A DNA stretch of 64,000 nucleotides from Argyresthia goedartella (GCA_949825045.1 OX463807.1:33934749-33998748); one strand, 5' to 3'. Shown: positions 10,861 to 22,206, counted from the stretch's first letter. Made by a program: numbers and translations. The notes: generated by a model from the letters alone, not told the origin.

Positions 10861-13800
10861 ATTATGATATCACAGGCAAACGACGGGAATAGTCTGGTTG
10901 TCAATGGAGAAATCTGTGGAATACCATGTCTCCTTACCATAGACACTGGAGCTTCTCGGACTGTGATCAGCTCTCGGCTACTGAGACACCTGACCAGAGA
11001 TCATCTAGTCCGACCTAGGCATCTCCAGCTGCAAACTGCTACCGGCCAGTACATTTCCGTCCAAGGAGAACGAGAGTTAGCTGTGAAAATAGGTGAAAAA
11101 GAATACTGGCATAAAGTGATCGTTGCTAACATCGTCGACGACTGCATTATTGGATTGGATTTTATGAGGAGACATGACTGTAAAATCGACTTAAAGGTTG
11201 GAGTTCTAAAGTTTGGAGTTGATGAGATTCCTATACAAGGTGGAGTAAATGGAAATGTTTACTGTACCAGGAGAACCATTCTTCAACCAAGGTCACAGGT
11301 TTTAGTTCCAGTGAAATTGCCGAACTCCACAAGGCCACAATCTCACCGCTGTGTTGTGGTAGAGAGGTTGGATGCTGATAAACCGTGGATAACAGCCCGT
11401 ACAATGGTAACCACGGCATCTACAGCATTTGTAAGGATCCTTAACCCAAGCGACACGGAATGCGTTCTCAATAAAGGAACGCTGGTCGGATCATGCCAAG
11501 AAATTTCTTGGATAAGAGGCTGCCGAGAATCTGAGGTAAACGTGAAACCTGGTCATGTTAAGCCTTCAATGGATGTTGAAAAATTACTAAATGACTCCAG
11601 GGAGCACCTTACCGAGGAGGAATTCCTTAAGGCGCGTAGCTTACTGCTACGATATCGCAACGTCTTTTCTTCGCATGATGATGACATTGGAAGAACTGGA
11701 GTGGTTCAGCATGAGATCGACACTGGGGAAACTATGCCTATCCGACAGCGCCCTCGGAGAGTTCCAGTAGCTCGGGAGAAGGAGGTTGAGGGCATGATCG
11801 AGGAAATGCAAAGAAGCGGCGTTATTGAACCTTCAACAAGCCCGTGGTGTTCTCCCGTAGTTTTGGTTAAGAAGAAGGACGGCACCATGAGATTCTGTAT
11901 TGACTACCGTCGACTTAATGATGTAACCAAGAAGGACAGTTATCCACTTCCACGAATCGACGACACTTTAGACACATTGAACGGAATGAAATGGTTTTCA
12001 ACGTTGGATCTGAAAAGTGGCTATTGGCAAGTCGAAATCAAGGACAAGGATAAGGAGAAAACGGCCTTCTCTACTGGCAAGGGACTCTGGCAGTTCAATG
12101 TTATGCCATTTGGACTGTGTAATGCACCAGCCACATTTGAGAGATTAATGGAACAAATATTAGCTGGACTTCTAGGAGAAACTTGCTTGGTCTATTTGGA
12201 TGACATCATTATCGTTGGTAGAGACTTCAACGACCACTTGAATAAATTGGAGCAGGTGCTAGGCAAACTACGAGGGGCAAATCTGAAACTCAGTCCGAAG
12301 AAATGCTCGTTTTTCAAACGTAAAGTGAATTACTTGGGACACGTGATTTCGAAGGACGGCATCCAGACAGATCCTGAGAAGATTAGCGCCGTGAAGGATT
12401 GGCCGACGCCAAAAGACAAGACTGCAGTACGTGCCTTTTTGGGGCTTTGTTCATACTACAGACGTTTTGTGAAGAACTTCTCGGATATAGCAAAGCCTTT
12501 GCATCAATTAACGGAAGAAAAGCGATCATTTGACTGGAACGAACAATGTGAGTCAAGTTTCAACGAGCTTAAAGGAAGACTTTGTGAAACGCCAATATTG
12601 GGGTATCCAGACCCGGATGAGGATTTCATTGTGGATACAGATGCTAGTAATACTGGAATTGGAGGTGTCTTGTCGCAAAAGAAAGGAGATAACGAAGTTG
12701 TGATTGCATATTTCAGTAAGTCATTGTCAAAACCAGAGAGGAATTACTGTGTAACTCGGAGGGAATTGCTAGCAGTTGTCAAGACGTTACAGCATTTCAG
12801 CAAATACCTGCTGGGCAAAAAGTTTCGTATCAGAACTGACCATGCTGCTTTAAAGTGGTTGCTAGAATTTAAAAACCCCGAGGGACAAGTGGCGAGATGG
12901 ATTGAACAACTGCAGGAGTATCATTTCATCATCGAACACCGTAGTGGGAAATCACATGGAAATGCTGACGCCCTATCACGTAGACCTTGTGCGGACAACT
13001 GTAAACATTGCTCAAGACAAGAAGGCAAGGAATGTGTTCGAATGATGAGAACTGATACGGTTAGCGACGAGTGGAGTGATGAAATCATGCAGCAAGCGCA
13101 ACAAGAGGACCCTGACGTGAGACCCATTTTTGATTGGATTAATGCTGGCGCACCGAAACCAAGATGGTGTGATGTAGCTCCTATGAGTGCGGTAACAAAA
13201 AGCTACTGGGCACAATGGGATAGCTTGGTTATGCATAATGGCGTTCTATGTAGAAAATGGGAATCAACAAATGGGAAGGATGCTTACCTGCAAGTCGTTG
13301 TCCCAAAGAAAAGGGTGAAAGAAGTTTTGAGAAGCTTTCACGATGGAACATCCGGTGGACACCTTGGAGTAAAAAGGACCCTAATGAAAATTCGGCAACG
13401 TTTTTATTGGATTCACTGCCGAGAAGATGTTGAAAATTGGTGTAAACGATGCACTAACTGTGCATCAGTCAAGGGACCGCATACCCGTAGCCGAGGAACG
13501 CTCAAGTTGTACAACGTAGGAGCTCCTTGGGAAAGGGTTGCATTAGATGTCGCAGGACCTTTCCCAGCATCGGACTCCGGAAACAAGTACATTCTTGTCG
13601 TGATGGATTACTTCACGAAGTGGCCTGAAGTATTTGCCATTCCTAATCAAGAAGCGGTAACCATAGCTGAAAAGTTAGTGAACGAAGTATTCTGCCGGTT
13701 TGGGGTACCACTCGAAATCCACAGTGATCAAGGAAGAAACTTCGAGTCTGCGGTCTTTCAGGAGACTTGTCGCATAATGGGAATTCATAAGACGAGGACT

Positions 13801-14394
13801 ACGGCGTATCATCCACAGTCAGATGGAATGGTTGAGAGATTTAACCAGACACTGGAGAGACATCTAGCCAAGGTCGTTGAGAGCCATCAAAAAGATTGGG
13901 ATCGGCATATCCCCCTCTTCCTGTTGTCTTATAGGTCCGCAACTCACGAAAGTACTGCGGTTACTCCATCGTATGCGAATTTTGGAAGAGAACTCCGTCT
14001 GCCTGCAGATCTCCTGACTGGACGTCCGCCCGATATACCGAGGACCATCACGGAATATGCAAATGATTTGCGGGATCGGATTGATGATGTTCACAGCCTG
14101 GTACGTGAACACGGGCTCCACGCTAGCATAAAGATGAAAACCCGATATGACCGGAAGTCTTATCAAGTGGGTTTTGAGGAAGGTTCGTTGGTGTGGCTAC
14201 ATAACCCTATGCGACGAGTAGGAAAGTCCCCGAAACTATCTCCGAATTGGGAAGGGCCTTACAAGGTAGTCACCAAAATAAACGACGTCACGTATCGAAT
14301 CCAGCGGAATCCTCGTAGTCCGAGCAAGATTGTTCATGTTGACCGGCTAGCCAGATACCACGGAAATAATGATGCTCGGGACGAGCATGTCTAA
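10825..14394 (+). CDS. pol: Pol polyprotein of the Ty3/gypsy element
   Basis: 1189 codons from the ATG at 10825, no stops. Protease has DTGAS at residue 40. Reverse transcriptase includes the FCIDYRRLN block and active-site YLDD at 457-460. RNase H starts around DTDAS (604-608) and ends near HGNADALSRR. Integrase has the HHCC zinc domain from His839 and catalytic D908, D968 and E1004 (DD35E spacing), followed by a GPY/F-type module near WEGPYKVV; no chromodomain follows. All catalytic residues checked are intact. Pol lies in the -1 frame to gag, so a Gag-Pol fusion by frameshifting at 10801-10807 is the likely route, rather than initiation at 10825. Together these enzymes process Gag, copy the RNA and integrate the DNA. 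Confidence 0.96.
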   Translation: MGRVLAGGRNVPIMISQANDGNSLVVNGEICGIPCLLTIDTGASRTVISSRLLRHLTRDHLVRPRHLQLQTATGQYISVQGERELAVKIGEKEYWHKVIVANIVDDCIIGLDFMRRHDCKIDLKVGVLKFGVDEIPIQGGVNGNVYCTRRTILQPRSQVLVPVKLPNSTRPQSHRCVVVERLDADKPWITARTMVTTASTAFVRILNPSDTECVLNKGTLVGSCQEISWIRGCRESEVNVKPGHVKPSMDVEKLLNDSREHLTEEEFLKARSLLLRYRNVFSSHDDDIGRTGVVQHEIDTGETMPIRQRPRRVPVAREKEVEGMIEEMQRSGVIEPSTSPWCSPVVLVKKKDGTMRFCIDYRRLNDVTKKDSYPLPRIDDTLDTLNGMKWFSTLDLKSGYWQVEIKDKDKEKTAFSTGKGLWQFNVMPFGLCNAPATFERLMEQILAGLLGETCLVYLDDIIIVGRDFNDHLNKLEQVLGKLRGANLKLSPKKCSFFKRKVNYLGHVISKDGIQTDPEKISAVKDWPTPKDKTAVRAFLGLCSYYRRFVKNFSDIAKPLHQLTEEKRSFDWNEQCESSFNELKGRLCETPILGYPDPDEDFIVDTDASNTGIGGVLSQKKGDNEVVIAYFSKSLSKPERNYCVTRRELLAVVKTLQHFSKYLLGKKFRIRTDHAALKWLLEFKNPEGQVARWIEQLQEYHFIIEHRSGKSHGNADALSRRPCADNCKHCSRQEGKECVRMMRTDTVSDEWSDEIMQQAQQEDPDVRPIFDWINAGAPKPRWCDVAPMSAVTKSYWAQWDSLVMHNGVLCRKWESTNGKDAYLQVVVPKKRVKEVLRSFHDGTSGGHLGVKRTLMKIRQRFYWIHCREDVENWCKRCTNCASVKGPHTRSRGTLKLYNVGAPWERVALDVAGPFPASDSGNKYILVVMDYFTKWPEVFAIPNQEAVTIAEKLVNEVFCRFGVPLEIHSDQGRNFESAVFQETCRIMGIHKTRTTAYHPQSDGMVERFNQTLERHLAKVVESHQKDWDRHIPLFLLSYRSATHESTAVTPSYANFGRELRLPADLLTGRPPDIPRTITEYANDLRDRIDDVHSLVREHGLHASIKMKTRYDRKSYQVGFEEGSLVWLHNPMRRVGKSPKLSPNWEGPYKVVTKINDVTYRIQRNPRSPSKIVHVDRLARYHGNNDARDEHV

Positions 14395-14402
14395 GGAGGG
14401 GG
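14393..14402 (+). promoter_or_regulatory. Polypurine tract
   Basis: AAGGAGGGGG lies just upstream of the 3' LTR and overlaps the pol stop codon. It would prime plus-strand DNA synthesis. Confidence 0.8.
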
Positions 14403-15082
14403 TAGTGTTACGCCGGTAGGTTAGGTCAAAAACTTTGAACGTCAATTTCAGTGCTTTAGAGGCGTTTTCAGCAGGCTGAAAAGTCATTTCAGGCCGTTTC
14501 AGAAGTTACTCTATCACATATCTAAAGATCGAAATTTCACCCAAGTTGCCGTCGTTTTCAGGCGCCTGAAACATGTTTTCAGTCCGTTTCAGGGCACCCT
14601 CTATCAGATGACGCCATAACCTGAAAACCCGTTTTCAGGCGTTTTCAGGACCCCTTATGGGCCTCTGAAGCACAAATCGTTATATGGCGAAATATCCGGT
14701 AGGAGTGACAGAGATAGCACTACTAGAAAGAGATAGCTATACTCGGAACATTCGAGAAGTGTGTGACAGAGATAGCACTACTAGAAAGAGATAGCTATAC
14801 TCGGAACATTCGAGAAGGGAGTGACAGAGAGAGTGCACCATTAGAGAGAGACATATATGGTCTCGAATGTTCTCGGCCGCACGCTGGTCCTTACTAGAAT
14901 ATTCGCGATATGTGTGGACAATGTGTCCAGAGCGGCTCCGCGGGATATAAAAGGCGCCGACGGCCGGCGCGAGTTAGTTACATTTTAACTGCGATCGAGT
15001 GCTAGTACAAGGATAATCGGAAAGAAAGACTTCGTGTGAATAGTGAGTGCATAATTAGTGAAATAGTGTGTGTGTGTTTTAG

Positions 15083-15433
15083 TCAATTTGTAAACTGAAA
15101 TCTACAGATACCTGCAAACCCCATTTTATAAAACTAAAATTATTCACATTGCCGTCATTATATATTTTAGAGATAGTACTATTTGTAAAAACTAATTATG
15201 ATTTATTTGGCAAATTTAACAGTGCAAGATATAAAAATAAGATCAGTGCTGCGAGTCACTCAACAGCTTTATTTAATAAAAGTATATTTGGAATGGCGCC
15301 CATAATATATAACCATCTGCCTAATAGTATTAGAGAAATTCAAGTTGTCCATTTATTTAAAAAAAGGCTATCACAACTTCTTCTTGAAAAAGCCTATTAT
15401 AGCCTTGGTGAATTTCTCCAAGACAAATTTTAG
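15083..15433 (+). pseudogene. Reverse transcriptase C-terminal fragment (CR1/Jockey-like LINE)
   Basis: Continuous open frame from the insertion junction to the stop at 15431-15433. Only the extreme C-terminus of ORF2 remains; catalytic blocks are absent, so it is dead on arrival. The region holds the conserved LTLPS, NHLPNSIRE and YYSLGEFL blocks. Confidence 0.8.
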
Positions 15434-15721
15434 TTTCCTTCCTTGTGACTGTGCCTAGGGTTCCTAATAAATTAATGTTAAATATGTACCCAGTGTGTAA
15501 TGTATGATAGTGTTGACATTTTATATTTAAGCCTAATTTAATCTTGAATACTGTCTTGACATTTTTTATGCTTTAATTAATTAAATTATATTGTTAACAC
15601 TCAAAATTTTGCAAACCCTTTCGGGTAGAGTATAGCTAAGCGACCGTTATTATAATTTTATCACCTATGTAACCTATATTCAGCAAATAAATGCCTTTGA
15701 CTTTGACTTTGACTTTGACTT
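15083..15721 (+). mobile_element. 5'-truncated non-LTR retrotransposon in the 3' LTR
   Basis: The insert opens directly in coding frame and ends with an ACTTTG-type tandem tail. It encodes the last ~115 residues of a reverse-transcriptase ORF, including the IYNHLPNSIRE and YYSLGEFLQD blocks typical of CR1/Jockey-group C-termini. About 290 bp of 3' UTR with AATAAA follow the stop at 15431-15433. At most 1 bp of target duplication is visible. The related 3' end at 40330-40682 has the same type of tail. Confidence 0.85.
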
Positions 15722-16604
15722 TGGATTTTATGTACAGTTCGTGTGAATTGTAAGTGCCTAATTTGGGTAATAAAGTGAGTGTTTTAATTAGTGGATTAAT
15801 TCGTGTTTTTCTATCAAATACGAACCCCACGCTCGTAACAATAGTAAGACAGTTGAAATTTTCACAGATAATATATTTCTGTTGCCGCTATAACAACAAA
15901 TACTAAAAAATAGAATAACATAAATATTGAAGGGGGCTCCCATACAATAATTATTTCAATAACACATACAAACTTATGAAAGCACCTGCTTACGTACATG
16001 GAGTGTGAAAGTAGCCACCGCACCAATAACTTTGTAAACAACATTTTGTTATGTAAAATCCAAACTATTCTCTCCACACCATCCCAACCATTGTACGGTG
16101 GTACAGAACCATTCCTGCGCGAGTTCGACTCGCACTTGACGGTTTTTTTTTCACTACGTAATCCGGCGAATCGAAGGCTGATAACAACAAATAATGTAAC
16201 TGACAGGATACAGGATTTGGCCCCGCCGAAATCAAGAATAAGCTATGTAGATAATTCCTAAACAATTTCCCGGTCAATCCGTCCGCCACTCAATCGCAAA
16301 ATGGCCTGCAGCACCGCAACCACCGCAGTTATCAAATCCGAGCATCTAAAAACGTGCAGACAGGATGATAAATTAAAAACCAAAGAACCCTCGACAGTTA
16401 TCGAAGGAAGTAAACTGTGGCTGATGGAAAAATAATGTGAGGATTCCTTCAATCTGTATAACTGCGGCGATGGCCTAGCCCCTTGTCACGCAAAAGGGAG
16501 TATCGAATAACTGGCTAAACGAGGGAATAATTGTGCCTCTTCCATGCCGTATGGGAAAAGATGGGTCCTGCAGTGTTAGCAAGGGATCAGCAATATTTAA
16601 AAGT

Positions 16605-16870
16605 GGCTAGTATTTAATCGCCATCAAAAATACTGATTTGACAGCAAAAAAGGAATCAGCAAAAACACTTTTTATGTATTAAATATTTTATGTGTACTCA
16701 AGTTTATATTTTAAGTATTTTTTGTTTTTCTTGCATGTTTAACCTAACACGAAGGATAAAGGTGGCTTCGCTTCGCACACACCCTTTACCCTTCACCTAA
16801 GCTACCGCAGCATTTTGCCCTGATATTTGCTGTGCAAATCAGTATTTTTGATGTGCAGTTTAATATTTCC
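16605..16870 (+). mobile_element. GTGCA-TIR MITE, copy
   Basis: The ends are related inverted repeats (GGCTAGTATTTAAT at left, CAGTTTAATATTTCC at right). Both continue into the complementary AAAAATACTGATTTG and AAATCAGTATTTTT. The core contains GGCTTCGCTTCGC and CACGAAGGATAAAGG. No coding potential. Confidence 0.8.
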
Positions 16871-19429
16871 TTTTAAAAGTCAGGGTAGTTGAATGCAAAG
16901 CGAAGCCTTCTTTAGCCTTTGTTTTTATTTTTTTATATATGATAGCCGCTATCAAATATGCTTCCTAAAATCTCAAAACGTGACAGGATGAGGAATTAAA
17001 AAACCAAAGATCCTTTTACCTCTCTTTCCCTTCCCTATGAGGCTCAGCAGGCGTGCCAACATAACAATCCTGAGGATTATGTTTATCAAATTCTCCTTCA
17101 GCAGTAGGGTTTCCAGGGTAAATAGAGGGACAAAATATGCTTGTTATATACTCTACCGCGATAATAAAGCTTTGGCGAGGATTATGGTATACTTTGGGTT
17201 GTATTTATGGCTAGTAGTAGCTTTAATATCCATGACATGCTGCTTGTCAACACTCCAGCAAAATTTTTATACCGTTAATCTGTGAAGAGCTCCATGGTCT
17301 AATGGGTTCCATCATTGCTTCTCACACAGGAGATGCAGTTTGTATTCCTGACCATGTACCAATGAGATAATTAATTTATCTTAAGTACATTTTACGGACG
17401 TTCTAACGGTGGTGATGCAAAACATCGTGAGGGAAACCTCAATTACTCCATAGCTGCGGCGATGCGCTAGCCCCCTGTCACACAAATGGAGTATTGAATA
17501 ACTGGCTAAAAGTGGGCACTAGTGCCTCTGTCACCCCTGTATGGGAAAAGGCGTGACGCTATGTTATTTGTGATACGTACGATAAATAATGAAGTAGACT
17601 AAGAATCCTACATCCTCCATCAGAAGTTTTAGTTCTGAAAGGTTGAAATATGTTTATAACTAATTTTACAAGTAGTTTTTTCTGTTATCGTCTCAACATC
17701 ACAAAAACACCGGTCCCTTTAAATATCAGCTCGTTACTGAATTTCTTTTTCGTTTAAAATATAAAAAATATATTTAACAATTCATATGTAGCCCACTCTT
17801 TCAAGCTCGTAGAGATCAATCATACGCAACTTGAGATACTTCTCGACATGTATTGAAATACTTAATAGGTTCACGCATCAAGGGTTTCTCTGAAACACAT
17901 CCCTTTTGTTAGGCAAATTAAGGGCGATGTAACGAGGTAAAATAATTCCTATTGTGTGTGGGACAAGGGTGGCAGTGAATGGGGTGAAACCGGATCATTT
18001 TCAATAGACGTTTAGAGTGAACGATGCCATCCGTCTATGTCTTGGTGATGTGTGATCGATCTGTTATGGCTTGCACCTAGTGGGGTAAGTGAAGTGACAA
18101 CTCACGAAGCCCTTTCTAACTTAGCTTCAGTACTTTCTCTGCAATATACTTTTCACACTCTTTCATCAACTTTTCAGTATCTAAATTCCAAGCAGTAAGT
18201 CGAGTAAATATACCTTTATATAACAGGCTGTTCAAATGAAATGGTGCTTAGGTCTTGTTGGCTCTAAGCGAAAGACAGTCACAATATGGCATTGAGTGTG
18301 CGTCAAGGTATTTGTCTGCAACTCATCTAAGTGTTGCCTCTGGTCTTCCACCAGGATTCCCTTAAACAGTTAGGAGACCAATGAAGAATTCCATCAACGC
18401 TATAATTAAATCATAAGACAATCGAAACAGCACCGGAAAAGGGTCAACACAGGTCGCCACATTATAAACTATTAATAAAGCCTGTCTTATAGTTCCCTTA
18501 ACTATAACTTATCACATTTTCCTTTGCATATTACTTAACAGCTTGATAGCACCTGCACTTTACCATAATTATACCAAACTGCTACCAACATGGAAATCAC
18601 ACGTTAATTTTCCTGTCGCTAGAATTGTGACATGACATGCCAAGGCGGGAATACTATTAACTGCTCGCTAAGACATTTTTATTACAAAGCGGCAACTCTA
18701 CCGTAAAATTATATGTTTAAGTACAAACAAATTATGTTCATTCATGCTGTGTGATGGATTATTCGCATTAATGTTTCTTTTGAAGTGATGCAGGGGGCCG
18801 CCGCCGGCGAAAGATGCAGAGCTATTGTTTGACTGAAGGCCATTACTTTACAATACTTTATGTTGTGAACTTGTTTATTGAGGTATTGTAAAAAATTCAA
18901 TACTTAACGTAGCTGTTACCTGTGGTATGTTAAACGGTTTCTGTTCATAAATTAGGCAGGGATTTTCTTTAGGAAATGTTAGTTAAATAGGTTAATTTAT
19001 AAGTGTTCTGCAGTTTTTAAAGAAGTTCGTCAATTAGTAGGTATACTAGCCTGTTGGGAGGATAACTAGGTACAATATTTAAAACAATGTATACCATACA
19101 ATATTTTTTGTCATAATTCTTAATAATTAAATAATTTCTTCATTGCACACAAATAATTGGAAAAACAAGAAGCACATAAAAAAGTTTATAAAGGCGAGCC
19201 TATCTCTCATAACAGACCTCTTTCAACAGACCAAGTCCCGAAGAGAAAGGTTGATTGTTAAGCAGGCGTAGACTTATTTGTACAGTATAACAATAAACTA
19301 AATATTCGAATGCCTACATATATAGTATATAAATCCTAAACATAAATACCAAAACATGATTTTGTTATATTAATTTATTTTTATTTATCATAGAGAGGTT
19401 CACAATATAGGTAGTAATCTTAATTAGTA
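16871..19429. other. No gene seen
   Basis: Holds the SINE-C head (17285-17390). A block at 17450-17560 (GCGATGCGCTAGCCCC...GTATGGGAAAAG) also occurs at 16460-16560 and 52390-52480, so it is another dispersed repeat. Otherwise plain AT-rich sequence. Confidence 0.55.
17285..17390 (+). mobile_element. SINE-C head fragment
   Basis: GAGCTCCATGGTCTAATGGG, then CACACAGGAGATGCAG and ATGAGATAATTAATTTATC, matching the head of the near-complete copy at 30045-30333. Confidence 0.6.
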
Positions 19430-20997
19430 TACTACTCAAAAGAAAATAGGGGCCAGTACGTATTTTGATTGCTACGTGAAAAATATAGTATACAGTAATG
19501 TATATTTATTAAAATAACATGTAACAAGGCTTTTGTTTTAACTTATGCTAATAACCATTTAATTGTGTAGTCAATTGTTTCACTTATTTCAATTAACATG
19601 AAATTAGTCCATTGTCAACAGCAAAAACTAAACAGAAACTCTTTGCAAAACAAAACAAAAACTGACACAAGCTGTTTTTTTAATGGTTTAGTAACGGGTG
19701 TGTTCTCCTCTCCTGTTTTCACACACCTGGAGCCTTGAATGCATACTTTCGATTAAGTTTCTGATGTATTCATCAGGTATCTCTTCCCACACACGTTTCA
19801 GAGCATCCACAAGCTGTTGCTGGTTGTGAACCTCTTGCTCATGCTCCCTAACCCTTCGTTTTAATTGGTCCCACATATGCTCTATTGGATTTAAATCCGG
19901 ACTATACGCTGGCCATGGTAGGACACGAATATGGGAGTCATCCAGTACAGTCTGAGTGGCCCGAGCTGTGTGTGGGCGGGCATTGTCATGCATTAACCAG
20001 AACCCTGGCCCCACTCTCTGTGAGAATGGAATCACATGAGGCCTGATGACTTCATCGATGTACCGTTGTGCAGTTACTGTGCCTTGATTTAAGAAAACCA
20101 GCTCAGTTTTGCCTTGTAAGCTAATCCCAGCCCAAACCATCACACTAGGACCTCCAAAGCGGTCAATTTCCGTGATGCAGACATCGGAAAATCTCTCACC
20201 CTGTCTCCATACTCTAATCCGCCGATCATCACTACAAATCTTCACTTTACACTCATCTGTGAAGAGCACCATACCCCATTGATTCATGCTCCAATCTGAA
20301 TGTTCGCGGCAAAAACTTAAACGATTTCCACGTCGAAACCTAGATAAAGGAATTCGTACTACTCGGCGTCTGGACCTTTGCTGGTCTTCATGCAGTCGAT
20401 TACGTATCGTTTGGTCACTAACACGAGTCCCCGTTGTCAACCGTAGGCGATTTTGTAACTTACGTGCCGTCACAGAGCGCCCTCGACGGGCACTCAATCG
20501 GATGTAGCGATCCTCTTGTGCCGTAGTCGCTCGCACCCTGCCCGATGCAGGCCTTCTTGCAACACTGCCAGTCTCTTGGAACCGATCCCACACATTTTGG
20601 ATGGATCGGCGAGAGAAACCCAACGAAAAAGCTACAGACCGCTGTGAATGACCTTCAGCAATCAATGTAACGGCTCTGGTGGCAGTAATGGTATCCATAT
20701 GCCTTCGTTGACGTGGCGTTATTAACAAAAGATGTTAAAAGAAGCAAAAGATGGACAGAAATAGTTTTTTAACAGAATAAAATTATGATTCCATCTGAAA
20801 GAAATTTGACCTGAAACTCGTTTTTTTTATTTGCTTCAATTTCTGGCCAGCTGTAAGACTTAAACACCAGCATTAAAGAGGTTGGATACTGAAGGAGGCC
20901 GGACATCATTAATTAGTCACTTATTAATTAGTTTACATCTAAAAATTTACTCAAAAACAGAAATATGTAAGTGGCCCTTATTTTCTTTTGAGTAGTA
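19430..20997 (-). mobile_element. Complete Tc1-type DNA transposon
   Basis: 1568 bp flanked by TA duplications (19428-19429 and 20998-20999). The ~26-bp terminal inverted repeats start TACTACTCAAAAGAAAATA and differ at one position. The single transposase ORF is uninterrupted. It has the structure of an autonomous, recently moved copy. Confidence 0.95.
19688..20728 (-). CDS. Tc1-family transposase, full length
   Basis: 346 residues, the usual length for the family. An N-terminal paired-type helix-turn-helix region (about 20-110) includes SQRSVAFSLGFSRRSIQNVW and binds the inverted repeats. A basic stretch (RSRRRVVRIPLSR) follows. The catalytic core has FTDEC (first Asp), MHDNARPHTA (second Asp) and SPDLNPIEHMW (Glu). 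There are 34 residues between the second Asp and the Glu: DD34E, as in Tc1. It catalyses cut-and-paste transposition into TA sites in the nucleus. No stop or frameshift is seen. Activity is inferred. Confidence 0.95.
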   Translation of the reverse strand: MLITPRQRRHMDTITATRAVTLIAEGHSQRSVAFSLGFSRRSIQNVWDRFQETGSVARRPASGRVRATTAQEDRYIRLSARRGRSVTARKLQNRLRLTTGTRVSDQTIRNRLHEDQQRSRRRVVRIPLSRFRRGNRLSFCREHSDWSMNQWGMVLFTDECKVKICSDDRRIRVWRQGERFSDVCITEIDRFGGPSVMVWAGISLQGKTELVFLNQGTVTAQRYIDEVIRPHVIPFSQRVGPGFWLMHDNARPHTARATQTVLDDSHIRVLPWPAYSPDLNPIEHMWDQLKRRVREHEQEVHNQQQLVDALKRVWEEIPDEYIRNLIESMHSRLQVCENRRGEHTRY

Positions 20998-22022
20998 TAC
21001 AAAGCATTTGTGTCAGATTAAACAGAAAACATCTGAACCTGAGCTAGGTGGTTAACCTGTATTTCAGATTCAGAGCTCTCTCTATTCATAGAATGCATGC
21101 CGGAGTTGAAAAAAGTTTTTTTTTTTTAAACGGTAATATAAGACCAAAAAAATGCTGTTTAGGCAGAAACTGAAAATAAAAACTATAGGAGTGTGTAAGG
21201 AAGAATCTTTCTTTGAATAATGTGAGTGTGAATGAGTGTGTGTGAGAGGATGTGTGGAGTTTAATTGTTATAAGTTGTAGATATATATACAAATACTCAT
21301 TATAAATATTTTTTAGATAACATAAAATAACATTTGATATATGTAAACTATCTGTATTAAATGTCTTGACTCTTACCTAAATAATTTGATCACAAAATGT
21401 AGATAGTTGACGGGGGGAAGACCTGTGCAAAATAATATCTAAGGGATTGTAACACTATGCATTTGATGATCAAGAGCTAAAAAAGTTTGCTGTGCTGTGT
21501 TTGTTGTTTGTTGTATGATTTTTGTGATAGTCTAACTAAACGAACAAAGTTTGCTCAACATCTACGCAACATTCTTTATAAGTTAGTGGGTACAAGTCAA
21601 TTTTGTTAACACGTAATGTTATATCATAATATTCGAGCAGCATAATATTCGCAATGTAGATACTTCATAACTCTTCTCAATAATGGACCAAAGTTATCAC
21701 AACAAACTACAAAAGATTCGCGATAAAACCAACAAGCGCTGGTAACAACTAACGACTTATCACTTTGACATCCTGTTACCGACTGCGCTCTCATGCCGTG
21801 TCGTGGTAATGACAGTAAACCGGAAACGGAGGGGAGCGACAAAATGGCAGCCGTTCCGAGCTGTTTCCGGTTTCAGAGAACGGTATTATAATATTTTTTG
21901 CAAATATTTTTTTATGATCTGTATTCACAATAAAGGATGACCAACGCTGCAAAATTACAGAAGGTCATATTTAAAAAAGTATGGGGATGAAGGTGTACGA
22001 GTGGTAAAATCTTAAGGGATGG

Positions 22023-22206
22023 TAGATACGTCATTTTGAGCAACTTTCAATATGAAACTGATCAATCAGAGCAACATTATTAGTCTGTCCTCCAAGAATT
22101 TTGAACCGATCGATCAGTTGTGTGGTGAAGTTAAAAATAAAGTTGCGTTGCTCAAATCGGTTTCATAGTGAAATTTGCTCAGAATTATTTCCCTGATGAT
22201 CCCTTA
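22023..22206. mobile_element. Foldback MITE H, copy 1
   Basis: The left end (TTGAGCAACTTTCAATATGA) and right end (TCGGTTTCATAGTGAAATTT) are inverted copies of each other. A related element is at 50668-50840 and a half copy near 30612-30680. Confidence 0.55.

Larger units (their letters stand above)
8784..15840 (+). mobile_element. Complete Ty3/gypsy LTR retrotransposon, no envelope gene
   Basis: The ends are TGTTAC...GTAACA and are flanked by the 4-bp target duplication ATAG (8780-8783 and 15841-15844). Order: 5' LTR (796 bp), primer site, gag, pol (protease, reverse transcriptase, RNase H, integrase), polypurine tract, 3' LTR. The two LTRs read as identical over the stretches compared, apart from a LINE inserted in the 3' copy, so insertion was recent. 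Defects seen are one in-frame TAG in gag and the LINE in the 3' LTR. The element lies inside an older AGGGTTCCGTACC repeat whose two halves resume exactly at its ends. The Ty3 lineage is not assigned. Confidence 0.95.
14406..15840 (+). repeat. 3' LTR of the Ty3/gypsy element, interrupted by a LINE
   Basis: 14406-15082 and 15722-15840 together equal the 796-bp 5' LTR, with no difference found by eye. The 639-bp interruption lies between the predicted transcription start and the AATAAA (15769-15774), that is inside R. Confidence 0.95.
8679..16151 (+). repeat. AGGGTTCCGTACC repeat, copy 1, split by the Ty3 element
   Basis: The left part is 8679-8783 and the right part 15841-16151. Joined across the Ty3 insertion they match copy 2 at 30944-31360. 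The start AGGGTTCCGTACC is inverted near the end (here GGTACAGAACC). The end holds a GCGAG...CTCGC palindrome and ACTTGACGG followed by T-runs. Non-autonomous, class undetermined. Confidence 0.8.
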
